Source of the DNA: Francisella orientalis FNO12
Lineage (GTDB): Bacteria > Pseudomonadota > Gammaproteobacteria > Francisellales > Francisellaceae
Assembly: GCF_001042525.2 (NCBI RefSeq)
Contig: NZ_CP011921.2
Coordinates: forward strand, 1,054,001-1,118,000
DNA length: 64,000 bases
Direction of reading: 5' to 3'
In this document: positions 50,506 through 59,899 of the stretch, piece after piece
How the letters are laid out: every line of letters starts with the position of its first letter
Numbering within the stretch: the stretch's first letter is position 1
Notes under the pieces: model-generated
Told to the model about the DNA's origin: nothing
The model's database searches: none
The model's input: the letters and a program-made list of their open reading frames with translations, nothing else
Translations under genes and position numbers: made by a program

Positions 50506-52250
50506 ATGTCTGAATTAGAAAACTCTTCAAAAAAATCTAAAAAATTTACTCATATTAAAGCCAATATAAAAAATATTCTTGGTGCTCTACTGATTGTAGC
50601 TATGATTAGTGGTGGTGTCTACGGCATAAATAGCTACTTAGATTATAGACATAACAAGTTTCTCAAAGAATATAATGCTGCTATCACAGATATCAAAAAT
50701 CATAATAGTAATGGTTATAACAATGCTTTTAGTATTCTCAAAGAGATCGTTGATAATAATGAAGCTACTGCTCAAGACTTTTTCTATTTAGGATACTCAT
50801 ATCAATATGGACTTGGAACTGAAAAAAATTACTTTGATGCTTATAAGTACTATAAAAAAATCAGCTTCTTTAAATTATCCTCAAGCTTTTTATCAAATAG
50901 GAACTCTTTATAAAGATGGTTTAGGTGTTAATAAGGATAATAAAAAAGCTATAGAATACTTCAGAAAATCGTATGACTTAGGTTATAAGAACTCAATAGT
51001 AGACTTAGCAAATATTATTAATTCTAATAACAATTTAATATCAACTACTGATCCAGAAATATTATATGAAATATATCTAGCTTATAAAGATGGTAAATTA
51101 CCTAATGAGAATGATAAAACCCTAGATGAATATATTATAACAGCTGCTGCTAATGGTTATGAACCAGCGATAATTGTTCAAGCCCGTAACTTTACAGACA
51201 AAGGCGATAACTATAAGGCTCTAATGCTATGGCAAACATTATTATACAGCTCGAATCTTAAGGTAGCTGAACTAGCTAAAAAGGAAATAGTAAAAGTTGA
51301 GAATCTAGTTAAACAAGAAAGATTAAAAACTCTAGAAAAAGAAAGATTTAAACGTATAGAAATACAACAAAACTTACGTAAAAAGCAGCTAGAAGATGCT
51401 AAAAGAGTTGAACAGATACAGAAAAAAAATTGAATTTGTCTTATCAACACCAAAACAAGAAATAACTAATCTTAATGGATTAATCTATTTAAATCTCTCA
51501 AAAGTAAATAAAGGTCAATTACAACAATTTTATTCAGATACACTAAAAGCATCTATCAATATGAAGCTATTAAATACTAATGATAATCTAGACTATAGTT
51601 ATATTGATGATTTTTTAATATTATCAAAATATATAGATGTTAGGTCATCTTTACGGTTTGACTTTGGCGAAAAAGCAAATAGCAACAAATATGAAGGTAT
51701 TGTTTATCTTTTTTATAACAATGAAAGTAAATTGGTTAAACAAAGTACTCTTGCAGCAATTAAAAATATAAAGGTTAAAGAATTATCATTAACTCCAAAA
51801 TTAATAAATACCCAAGAACAACAATTAGATAGCTCAAACAAGCCTATAAAAGAGAAAACGAAACAAAACAAAATAAAAAAACCTAAGACTTCGGTTGATA
51901 AAATTCAACTAACTTATGAGGAAAAAATCCAAAGAATGCAAATATTTGCTCAAAAAGACAACTTCAGACAATTATACAAATTAGAACAAGCAGCAAAAGA
52001 TGGTGATGTTTATGCTATGTATTATGCTGGCGAATATTACTACAATGTAAAAGAGTATAAAACAGCTCTTAACTACTTCAATGAAGCTGCCGACAAAGGA
52101 TATGGCCCTGCTTATTATAAGCTGGCTTCTTTGTATTATAATGAAGAGCAAAATAGTGTACCTTACGATAAAGAAAAAGCTATGTATTACTATAAAAAAG
52201 CGGCTCAGTTAGGCGTAAGAAATGCTCAGCATATTTTTAATGCTTATTGA
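50506..52250 (+). pseudogene. Membrane-anchored Sel1-repeat protein, two frameshifts
   Basis: A single gene of about 580 codons split in three. One membrane helix (about 24-45) is followed by Sel1/TPR-like repeats: YLGYSYQYGLGTEKN, then YQIGTLYKDGLGVNKDNKKA and, near the end, YYAGEYYYNVKEYKTAL and YYKLASLYYNEE. The first frame fails at an A7 run (50854-50860; six A restores YKKSASLNYPQA), the second at an A8 run (51422-51429; seven A restores QIQKKIEFVLS). The middle contains a Lys/Glu/Arg coiled coil. Sel1 proteins often scaffold envelope complexes or act in host interaction. Both lesions are +1 in A-runs, so the gene may still be partly expressed. Confidence 0.8.
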
Positions 52251-52257
52251 ATAAAAT

Positions 52258-52851
52258 TTATTGATACTCACCTTTTTTCCAATGTTTACGACACACTGAA
52301 ACATATCGAGTATCGATATCTTTTAAAGAATTATCATCAACAACTATTGGATTACCCTCTTTTATAGCTTTACCATTTTGCACCATCATATTAAAACTAG
52401 CTTTTTTACCACAGTGACAGATAGTTTTGACCTCTTCTAAAGTGTCTGCAATTGCAAGCAATAAAGCTGCAGTTTCAAAAGGTTGACCTAAATAGTTAGT
52501 TCGTAGTCCATAGCAGATAACTGGTATATCTAGCTGATCTGCAATATCAGAAAGTTGCCAGACTTGCTCTTGAGTAAAAAAATGTATCTCATCAATTAAA
52601 ACACAATCTACCTTATGTTTTTCGTTATAGTCTTTGACAAATTCAAAGATGTTATCTTGATCCGTCAATGAATAAGCATCTTGATCTATACCTATCCGTG
52701 ATTTAACTTTATTTAAACCCGCTCTTTTATCTATTGCTGAAGTTAGAACTAAAGGCTTTCTACCTCTATCTTCATAATTATAAGTTACTTTTAAGAGATC
52801 CAATGTTTTACCTGCATCCATTGCTGAATATCTAAAATATAATTTTGCCAC
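52258..52851 (-). CDS. tdk: Thymidine kinase (type II)
   Basis: A 197-residue salvage enzyme phosphorylating thymidine. The P-loop is SAMDAGKT (9-16), close to SAMNAGKS of E. coli Tdk. LIDEIHFF is Walker B with the catalytic Glu; CYGLRTNYLGQPFE is the lasso region, and CHCGKKASFN with a later CRKH is the zinc ribbon. It lies 2 nt after the O-methyltransferase gene on the same strand and converges on the Sel1 gene. Confidence 0.95.
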   Translation of the reverse strand: MAKLYFRYSAMDAGKTLDLLKVTYNYEDRGRKPLVLTSAIDKRAGLNKVKSRIGIDQDAYSLTDQDNIFEFVKDYNEKHKVDCVLIDEIHFFTQEQVWQLSDIADQLDIPVICYGLRTNYLGQPFETAALLLAIADTLEEVKTICHCGKKASFNMMVQNGKAIKEGNPIVVDDNSLKDIDTRYVSVCRKHWKKGEYQ

Positions 52852-52853
52852 TA

Positions 52854-53498
52854 TTAAAACCCTTTATATTTTTTCCTAATAATATTAATCCCATGACGAA
52901 TAGGTAAAACTAATGTTTCTAAATCATCTCTTTGACTTACATATTTATTAAAATCATCTAATGCTTTTGCTCGTTTATCTTGTGGATCTATCACCTCACC
53001 ACGCCAAAGTATATCATCTACTATGATAACTCCTTTATCAGATAGCTTATCAATCAAAATATCAAAATACTGTTGCGTTTGTTTTTTATCAGCATCAATA
53101 AATGCTATATCTATCTGATCTGGTAGAGTTGGTAATATATCAATAGCATTACCTTTACAATACTCGATATTAGGATACTTTGCTATAAACTCTTTAGCTA
53201 TAGTTTCACCTGATTGATTAGCTCTATCAATTGTATACACTTTTGTATTAGCTAATACTTCAGCCATAGCAATAGCTGACATTCCTGTAAATGTGCCAAC
53301 ATCTACACAAACTTTTGCTTGAGATGTAAATACAAAAAACTGTAATAATTTAGCTACTACCTTTTCTGATAACATCTGAGCACCATGAACAGACTCTTTT
53401 GTAGAATTATTTAAAAGATTAAGGTTGGCTGATAAATTACTCGTATGTTCAATACAGTATTGCCAAATACTATCTTCAGTAAACTGATTTTGTTTCAT
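52854..53498 (-). CDS. SAM-dependent O-methyltransferase (CCoAOMT-like)
   Basis: A 214-residue class I methyltransferase of the PF01596 family, related to caffeoyl-CoA and catechol O-methyltransferases. Motif I is DVGTFTGMSAIAMAE (66-80), followed by YTIDRA, the metal-binding FIDADKKQT, and VDDILWRGEV. The physiological acceptor is unknown in such bacterial proteins. It precedes tdk by 2 nt, so the two are co-transcribed; I see no functional link. Confidence 0.9.
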   Translation of the reverse strand: MKQNQFTEDSIWQYCIEHTSNLSANLNLLNNSTKESVHGAQMLSEKVVAKLLQFFVFTSQAKVCVDVGTFTGMSAIAMAEVLANTKVYTIDRANQSGETIAKEFIAKYPNIEYCKGNAIDILPTLPDQIDIAFIDADKKQTQQYFDILIDKLSDKGVIIVDDILWRGEVIDPQDKRAKALDDFNKYVSQRDDLETLVLPIRHGINIIRKKYKGF

Positions 53499-53685
53499 TA
53501 CAAATGAAAATATAAAATAATTGACTCTGAGTATTTTGCATTAATGATAATCATTAGTCTAGAGACTTGCCGTGCTTTTAGTTAAATTTTATGATAGAAT
53601 TTGCGAGCATTTTACTATAAACAACTTTTTAGTATTTAGAGAATAAATTAAATAACAGCATAAAAATTATAAAGGTTTCAGATCA

Positions 53686-55014
53686 ATGAAAGAACAAAAA
53701 AAAGTTTTTATAAAAACTTTAGGTTGCCAAATGAATGAATATGACTCTCAAAAAATGCATGAGGTATTAGATGAGCATTTTCATATCGTTAAAACTGCTG
53801 ACTATAAAGAAGCAGATATAATATTAATAAATACATGTTCTATTCGAGAAAAAGCCCAAGAAAAAGTATTCCATGAGTTAGGAAGATGGAGAAATCTTAA
53901 AAAGAAAAAAGAAAATTTAGTAATTGGTGTTGGTGGCTGTGTTGCATCTCAAGAAGGTGAAAACATTATCAAAAGAGCTCCATTTGTAGATCTAGTATTT
54001 GGTCCTCAAACTATTCATAGATTACCTGAGATGATCAAGAGAAAACAAAGCACTCAAGAATCTCAAGTTGACATATCTTTCCCAGAAGTTGAAAAATTTG
54101 ACTTTTTACCTGAACCAAAAGCTGGAGGTGCTAAAGCATACGTATCAATTATGGAAGGATGTGATAAATACTGTTCATACTGTGTAGTACCATATACTCG
54201 TGGTCCAGAGGTTAACAGACCATTTGAGGATGTGCTTGGCGAATGTGTAGCTCTCGCAGAACAAGGTGTTAAAGAAATTACTTTATTGGGACAAAATGTA
54301 AATCACTACTTAGGTCCAATGGAAAATGGAGAAACTGCAGATTTAGCATTATTAATTCACTTCATCGCTGAGATAGATGGTATCGAAAGAATTAGATTTA
54401 CAACTTCTCATCCTGTTGAGTTTTCACAAAATCTGATCGATGCTTACGGTAGTGTACCTGAACTAGCTAATCACTTGCATTTACCGGTGCAACATGGCTC
54501 AGATAGAGTTCTAATAAATATGAAAAGAAATCATACAATTCTAGAATTCAAACAAAAAATTAGAAAATTAAGAGCAATAAGACCAGACATTACTATTTCA
54601 TCTGATTTCATTGTTGGTTTCCCAGGTGAAACTGAAGAAGATTTCCAAAAACTTATGGATCTAGTAAAAGATGTGAATTTTGATCAGTCATTTAGCTTCA
54701 TATATAGCAAGCGTCCTGGCACTCCTGCTGCAGACTTACCAGATGATACTCCAATGGAAGTAAAGAAAGATAGACTAAAAAGACTACAAGACTTATTAAA
54801 CAGTAATGCTCAAATCATTTCTAGACAAATGGTTGGTACAGAGCAAAGAATCTTAGTTGAAGGTACATCTAAAAAAGATGATAATGTTCTAGCTGGTAGA
54901 ACAGAAAATAATAGAATTGTTAATTTCATAGGCGATAAGTCTTTGATTGGTCAGTTTGCTATGGTTAAAATAACAGAAAGCTTACCAAACTCTCTTAGAG
55001 GAGAGTTTATTTAA
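53686..55014 (+). CDS. miaB: tRNA-2-methylthio-N6-isopentenyladenosine methylthiotransferase MiaB
   Basis: A 442-residue radical-SAM enzyme adding the 2-methylthio group to i6A37 of tRNA. The N-terminal cluster cysteines are Cys14, Cys51 and Cys85; the radical-SAM CxxxCxxC is Cys159, Cys163, Cys166 ([13 protein letters not shown]). The C-terminal TRAM domain holds [11 protein letters not shown]. Length (E. coli 474) is normal for short members. First gene of the miaB-ybeZ-VOC-ybeY-corC-lnt operon, preceded by a 187-nt gap with no other feature I can support. Confidence 0.97.
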   Translation: MKEQKKVFIKTLGCQMNEYDSQKMHEVLDEHFHIVKTADYKEADIILINTCSIREKAQEKVFHELGRWRNLKKKKENLVIGVGGCVASQEGENIIKRAPFVDLVFGPQTIHRLPEMIKRKQSTQESQVDISFPEVEKFDFLPEPKAGGAKAYVSIMEGCDKYCSYCVVPYTRGPEVNRPFEDVLGECVALAEQGVKEITLLGQNVNHYLGPMENGETADLALLIHFIAEIDGIERIRFTTSHPVEFSQNLIDAYGSVPELANHLHLPVQHGSDRVLINMKRNHTILEFKQKIRKLRAIRPDITISSDFIVGFPGETEEDFQKLMDLVKDVNFDQSFSFIYSKRPGTPAADLPDDTPMEVKKDRLKRLQDLLNSNAQIISRQMVGTEQRILVEGTSKKDDNVLAGRTENNRIVNFIGDKSLIGQFAMVKITESLPNSLRGEFI

Positions 55015-55017
55015 TTT

Positions 55018-55998
55018 ATGAATAAAACTCAATTTGTTCTAAAGCCCTATAATTACGATGTTATGATGCTACTTTGTGGTAACCTTGATGAAAATATTCG
55101 CGCAATTGAAAATTATTTTGATGTTGAAATTAAACACCGTGCTGATGATTTTGAGATAACAAGTGAATCAAGTGCTAATAATACTCAAGCAAAAAGATTT
55201 ATTAAGTCATGTTATGCTGAAATTTTAGCTGGAAATACTGAACTTGATCTAGAGCAAATCACAACGATTCTAAATGCTACAGCAAAAGAAAAGGTAGCAT
55301 CAAGTAATAAAGCTCAAAAAAAAGTTGAAGAAGCTGAAGTTCAATTACGAAGCAAAAAACTCAAAGCACGTACACAGAACCAAGCAATTTATTTAGACAA
55401 TATCAAACATAATTTTGTTACATTTGGTGTTGGTCCGGCAGGTACTGGTAAGACATATATGGCAATCGCTTGTGCTGTATCTGCTTATGAAAGAGGTAAA
55501 GTTAGAAGAATAGTACTTGTTCGACCTGCTGTTGAAGCTGGTGAAAAGCTCGGTTTTCTACCTGGAGATTTAGCTCAAAAAATTGATCCTTACTTACGTC
55601 CAATGTATGATGCTTTGTTTGACTTCATGGGTGTCGAAAAAGTTACAAAACTAATAGAAAAACAAGCCATCGAGATAGCACCTTTAGCATATATGCGTGG
55701 AAGAACTATTAATGATTCTTTTATAGTCCTTGACGAAAGTCAAAACACTACTAAAGAGCAAATGAAGATGTTTTTAACAAGAATTGGCTTTAATACTACT
55801 GCTGTCATAACAGGAGATATAACTCAGGTTGACTTACCTAAGAATGTAACTTCTGGTTTAAGACATGCTCTATCAATTCTTGATAATATTGATGGTGTAG
55901 CTATTAGTTATTTAAAATCAGTTGATATTGTACGCCACCAAATAGTTCAAAAAATTGTAAATGCTTATGACAAGCATGAGGAAAATTTTGAGAGGTAA
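55018..55998 (+). CDS. ybeZ: PhoH-like ATPase YbeZ
   Basis: A 326-residue PhoH-family protein with an N-terminal KH-like region (about 20-75) and a P-loop ATPase: Walker A GPAGTGKT (139-146), Walker B VLDESQNT. It partners YbeY in ribosome and RNA metabolism in several bacteria. It starts 3 nt after miaB; GAGAGG at its 3' end serves as the ribosome-binding site of the VOC gene. Confidence 0.95.
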   Translation: MNKTQFVLKPYNYDVMMLLCGNLDENIRAIENYFDVEIKHRADDFEITSESSANNTQAKRFIKSCYAEILAGNTELDLEQITTILNATAKEKVASSNKAQKKVEEAEVQLRSKKLKARTQNQAIYLDNIKHNFVTFGVGPAGTGKTYMAIACAVSAYERGKVRRIVLVRPAVEAGEKLGFLPGDLAQKIDPYLRPMYDALFDFMGVEKVTKLIEKQAIEIAPLAYMRGRTINDSFIVLDESQNTTKEQMKMFLTRIGFNTTAVITGDITQVDLPKNVTSGLRHALSILDNIDGVAISYLKSVDIVRHQIVQKIVNAYDKHEENFER

Positions 55999-56005
55999 TT
56001 ATAAG

Positions 56006-56404
56006 ATGATTAGTATAAATAGAATAGACCATTTAGTATTGACCGTTAAAGATATTAATAAAACTGTTAATTTCTACACAAAACTTGGTATGAAAAAAGT
56101 AATTTTTAATAATGACAGAGTTGCGTTGCTTTTTAACAATCAAAAAATTAATTTACATTTATTAGGCAATGAAGTTGAACCAAAGGCACAAAATGTAAAA
56201 GAAGGAAGTGCCGATTTATGTTTTATTGTTAATAATGATATGAATGATCTTAAAATGAAATTGGATGAATTAAGAATTTCTATAGAAGAAGGAATAGTAA
56301 ATAGAACAGGCGCTACAGGAAATATAAAATCTATTTATATTAGAGATCCCGATAAAAACTTAATTGAATTATCAAATTATTATAAAGAGCATAAAAATGG
56401 ATAG
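56006..56404 (+). CDS. VOC-family metalloprotein (glyoxalase/bleomycin-resistance fold)
   Basis: A 132-residue protein with the two betaalphabetabetabeta modules of the vicinal-oxygen-chelate fold. Likely metal ligands are His8 (RIDHLVLTV), His in INLHLLG and Glu in NLIELSNY. It resembles the small proteins annotated as VOC family virulence proteins. The start follows GAGAGG; the frame is open earlier but without support. It sits between ybeZ and ybeY, where the usual gammaproteobacterial operon has no gene, and its stop overlaps ybeY by 8 nt. Confidence 0.88.
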   Translation: MISINRIDHLVLTVKDINKTVNFYTKLGMKKVIFNNDRVALLFNNQKINLHLLGNEVEPKAQNVKEGSADLCFIVNNDMNDLKMKLDELRISIEEGIVNRTGATGNIKSIYIRDPDKNLIELSNYYKEHKNG

Positions 56405-56873
56405 TCTAAATTTAAATGTTATCAATGATGACGAACACCCCATACCTAATCAAGATTTACTAGAAAAATGTTTTGCTATTGTAGCTGATAAGCATAATAT
56501 TTCACAAGCCGAAGTTAATGTGAGTATTGTATCAAATCAAGAAATACAGCAAATTAACAAGCAATTCCGTCACAAAGACAAACCGACAAATATTATCTCT
56601 TTTGAATTTGAAAAACCTGAAGGGCTACCAGAAGATATAGCTGCCAATTTTTGGGGAGATATTGTTATAGCTCCAGAAGTACTCAAAAAAGAAGCCAAAG
56701 AGCAAAATAAAAATTTAGATGCTCACTGGCAACATATTTTTATCCATGGATTATTACACTTACTAGGTTATGATCATATTGATGATATAGAAGCTGAGGA
56801 AATGGAAAATTTAGAGATTGAGTTACTGGCTGAATTAGGAATAGCCAATCCATACATTGAACAAGAGAATTAA
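56397..56873 (+). CDS. ybeY: Endoribonuclease YbeY
   Basis: A 158-residue zinc-dependent single-strand RNase for 16S 3' maturation and ribosome quality control. The metal site HGLLHLLGYDH uses His117, His121 and His127; the FRHKDKPTNIISFEF loop is conserved. ATG 56397 lies inside the end of the VOC gene and indicates translational coupling. Confidence 0.95.
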   Translation: MDSLNLNVINDDEHPIPNQDLLEKCFAIVADKHNISQAEVNVSIVSNQEIQQINKQFRHKDKPTNIISFEFEKPEGLPEDIAANFWGDIVIAPEVLKKEAKEQNKNLDAHWQHIFIHGLLHLLGYDHIDDIEAEEMENLEIELLAELGIANPYIEQEN

Positions 56874-56874
56874 A

Positions 56875-57717
56875 ATGGCAGAAAATAATCATTTTATAAA
56901 AAGACTTACATCAAGCATTTTTAATATAAAAAGCGAAGATGCTCTTATTGATGCTATTAATAGAGCAGCTGATAATGAGGTTATTGATAAAACATCACAA
57001 AATATGCTAATCGGTGCTACAAAAATATCATCTTTAGATGTTGGTGACATTATGATTTCTCATACAAAAATAGTTGCTATAGATATGTCGATGTCAATTA
57101 ATGAAATCCTAAAAAAAACTATAAACTCAAGCCATACTCGTTTGCCAGTTTATTGTAGAGATAAGTCAGAGATACTAGGTATACTACATTCAAAAAACTT
57201 ATTAAAACTAATTTTTGAAAAAGAAATTGAATCTTCTGATGATGAAGAATTAGAAGCAGAAGATATAAAAACTATACTTCGCCCTGCTATTTTTATACCG
57301 GAAACAAAGAAACTTAATGCGATGCTAAAAGACTTTAAAAATAGTCAAAATCATATTGCCATGGTTGTTGATGAGTATGGTGCAATTTCTGGGTTAATAA
57401 CCATTGAAGATGTCTTAGAAGAAATTGTTGGTGATATAGAAGATGAGTTTGATATTTCTAGTCAAAATATCATAAAAATTGTTGATGATAAGTTTATAAT
57501 TGATGCTACGACTTCAATAGAAGATTTCAACGAATATTTTGCAACCTCGATAGATGATGATGGTGATTATGATACTATCGCAGGGATGATAATTCAGACT
57601 CTAGAAAGATTACCCGAAAAAGGCGATAGTATTGTTGTTGATGGCTTGAAATTTATAGTACAAGAAGCAGATAATAGAAAAATCATCAAAATTTTAGTAG
57701 AGAAATTTAAAAAGTAA
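56875..57717 (+). CDS. corC: CorC/YbeX CBS-domain protein
   Basis: A 280-residue soluble protein: two CBS domains (about 55-112 and 130-190, including HIAMVVDEYGAISGLITIEDVLEEIVGDIEDE) and a C-terminal CorC/HlyC transporter-associated domain (about 205-280). YbeX has been linked to Mg/Co efflux and ribosome metabolism. The true start ATGGCA is 1 nt after the ybeY stop; its stop overlaps the lnt start (TAATG). Confidence 0.94.
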   Translation: MAENNHFIKRLTSSIFNIKSEDALIDAINRAADNEVIDKTSQNMLIGATKISSLDVGDIMISHTKIVAIDMSMSINEILKKTINSSHTRLPVYCRDKSEILGILHSKNLLKLIFEKEIESSDDEELEAEDIKTILRPAIFIPETKKLNAMLKDFKNSQNHIAMVVDEYGAISGLITIEDVLEEIVGDIEDEFDISSQNIIKIVDDKFIIDATTSIEDFNEYFATSIDDDGDYDTIAGMIIQTLERLPEKGDSIVVDGLKFIVQEADNRKIIKILVEKFKK

Positions 57718-59213
57718 TGAAAAAGATTATTCTAAAAATCGCTCCACAAATAGTAAGTGGCGCCTTACTAACGTTGGCTTTTGCTCCATTTCGCATCGAT
57801 GTATTAGCTGTTGTAGCTTTAGTAGCTTTTTTTTATTTATTAAATCGATCAGTTAGAATTCGTGACGCTTTTTTCGAATCTACGTTATTTGGAATAGGCT
57901 TTTTTGGTACTAGTATATCTTGGGTATATATAAGTATTCATCTATTTACCGAATCAGTAGCTGCTGGACTATCTGCTGCTATTGCATTAGTAATTTTACT
58001 TAGCTTCTTACATATAATACCTTTTGGTGTTTTTAGCCATATTCTCACACGTAAAGCTAATAACTTTTCTAAGCTATTAATTTATCCTGCATTGTGGACA
58101 CTATTTGAGATTGTCAAAGCAAACCTTCTATGGGGAGGATTTCCTTGGGTTTCTCTTGGTTACTCACAGACAGAATCGCCTTTAATTTGGTATGCAAATA
58201 TTGGTGGTGTCTATTTAGTAAGCTATATAATTGCTTTAATTGCTTGTCTAATAGTCTTTTTCATCTGTGACAACACTTCTACTAAGAAGACCATTAGTGT
58301 TGTAGCTATTATAGTAGCGTTATATTTAGGTGGTTATCTTATTAAATACAATCAACCTAAAACTCAAACGAATCAACCTAAAAAAGTAGTTTTGATCCAG
58401 GGCGATTTTGTCCAAGGATTTAAATGGGATCGTGATAACTTTGCAAAAATGCAAAAGTACTATCAACAAGCTGCATCTAAATATAAAGACTCCTTAATAA
58501 TATTACCCGAAAATGCTATCCCTAATTATCGACAATTCATGAGTGAATATTTTAAAAATCTTACAAAATTAGCAAATAAAAATAATAATGCTATGCTCAT
58601 AGGATCTTTAAGTGCTGATCAATCAACTGCTGGAACTAAAATTTATAATAGCTCGATCATTATTGGCAAAGGTGAGGGCATTTATAATAAACACCACTTA
58701 GTTCCATTTGGTGAATACTTTCCAATTAAGTTTTTTGGATATGTAGATAGTGTCGGTCTTAGTAGTTTTAACGCTGGTGATAATATTCAACCCATTATGA
58801 CAGCCTTTGGCTCACCTATTGCTAATTTTATTTGCTATGAAGTTGCATATCCTGAGCAAATTAGAGATCAACTACAAGGGGCTAGACTTATTTCTATAAT
58901 AAGTGATGACTCGTGGTTTGGTGACTCCATAGCACGTGAACAGCAGCTACAGATATCTCAAGTAAGAGCTATTGAGAATATCAAATATGTTCTTGCAACT
59001 ACAAGTAATGGTATTACAGCAATTATCAACCCAGATGGAGTAATTGTCAAAGAACTACCTAAAGATACTCATGCATCGCTTGAGCAAACAGTGTATCTCA
59101 ATAACTATCACTCTATTTGGATGAAAATTGGAATGACTCTAATTTTTGGACTTATAATACTTAGCTTAGTTGTTGGAATAATATTAAAAGAACTAACAAA
59201 GAAAGAAGACTAG
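57717..59213 (+). CDS. lnt: Apolipoprotein N-acyltransferase
   Basis: A 498-residue inner-membrane enzyme that adds the third acyl chain to lipoproteins. N-terminal six to seven helices (about 10-205) are followed by a nitrilase-like domain facing the periplasm with the catalytic triad Glu265 (ILPENA), Lys325 (IYNKHHLVPFGEY) and Cys373 (FICYEV), then a last helix (about 470-492). These match Glu267, Lys335 and Cys387 of E. coli. Last gene of the operon. Confidence 0.96.
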   Translation: MKKIILKIAPQIVSGALLTLAFAPFRIDVLAVVALVAFFYLLNRSVRIRDAFFESTLFGIGFFGTSISWVYISIHLFTESVAAGLSAAIALVILLSFLHIIPFGVFSHILTRKANNFSKLLIYPALWTLFEIVKANLLWGGFPWVSLGYSQTESPLIWYANIGGVYLVSYIIALIACLIVFFICDNTSTKKTISVVAIIVALYLGGYLIKYNQPKTQTNQPKKVVLIQGDFVQGFKWDRDNFAKMQKYYQQAASKYKDSLIILPENAIPNYRQFMSEYFKNLTKLANKNNNAMLIGSLSADQSTAGTKIYNSSIIIGKGEGIYNKHHLVPFGEYFPIKFFGYVDSVGLSSFNAGDNIQPIMTAFGSPIANFICYEVAYPEQIRDQLQGARLISIISDDSWFGDSIAREQQLQISQVRAIENIKYVLATTSNGITAIINPDGVIVKELPKDTHASLEQTVYLNNYHSIWMKIGMTLIFGLIILSLVVGIILKELTKKED

Positions 59214-59233
59214 TTTATAGAGGTAAGTAATAA

Positions 59234-59734
59234 ATGAAAATAAGATATTTTTAGTTAGCATTTTTTGGCTTGCTCTAAGCTATAGTTTTGCCTCTAATAT
59301 ATATGAAAAAGATAATAATGGAGTACCAACTTTTTCTAACGAACCAACTAAAAACTCTAAAAAGCTCTATCTTGGAGGTATAAATGTAGTTAGTGTGCCT
59401 TCAAATTCTAATAAAATTACCATAAATAATAACTTCAATATTTCAAATCAAACTAATAGTAGCAGTAATAATAACAATCAATTAGAAAATAATTATTATT
59501 CAGGTTACTGTTCTCAATATTATAACAATTACTTATCATATAGCTATATTCCTTATAAGTGTGGATATTTATTCCATAGACCGTATTATGGATTAGATAA
59601 TGCTGCTAACAGAATATGGGACAAATATAGATAGAGAAAAAACTGATCATTATATACAACAAAATATCAATGCTAATAGAATTACGCAAGCAGCACCACC
59701 AATTGGCATGAGAATAGCAGGAGGAAGAAGATAG
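59234..59734 (+). pseudogene. Secreted Asn/Tyr-rich protein with DUF4124-like start, frameshifted
   Basis: GAGG precedes ATG 59234, but the frame stops at codon 7. One extra A in the A4 run (59237-59240) gives a signal peptide (MKNKIFLVSIFWLALSYSFA) and NIYEKDNNGVPTFSNEP, the short strand-turn pattern of DUF4124. The open part (to 59634) is rich in Asn and Tyr (NNNFNISNQTNSSSNNNN). A second shift near 59625 leads to IDREKTDHYIQQNINANRITQ and TAG 59732-59734. It may have been the last gene of the lnt operon. The following 165 nt contain nothing I can support. Confidence 0.6.
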
Positions 59735-59899
59735 ATTTTGTAATGAAATCCTTTCCTGAATTTACCATGGCGACTAAAATTTAAACATATTGTTTAATAT
59801 ATCTTGAGAGTATCACAAATAATTACTAGATAGCATTTTGTTTAGAATAACTCTTCTATAGACTCTAACTACTAACTCATGACAATATGTTAAATTCAA

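Noticed and set aside
59395-59634. 79-codon Asn-rich ORF as an independent gene
   Set aside because: It starts without a ribosome-binding site in the middle of a longer frame-corrected gene with its own signal peptide; treated as part of the pseudogene 59234-59734.
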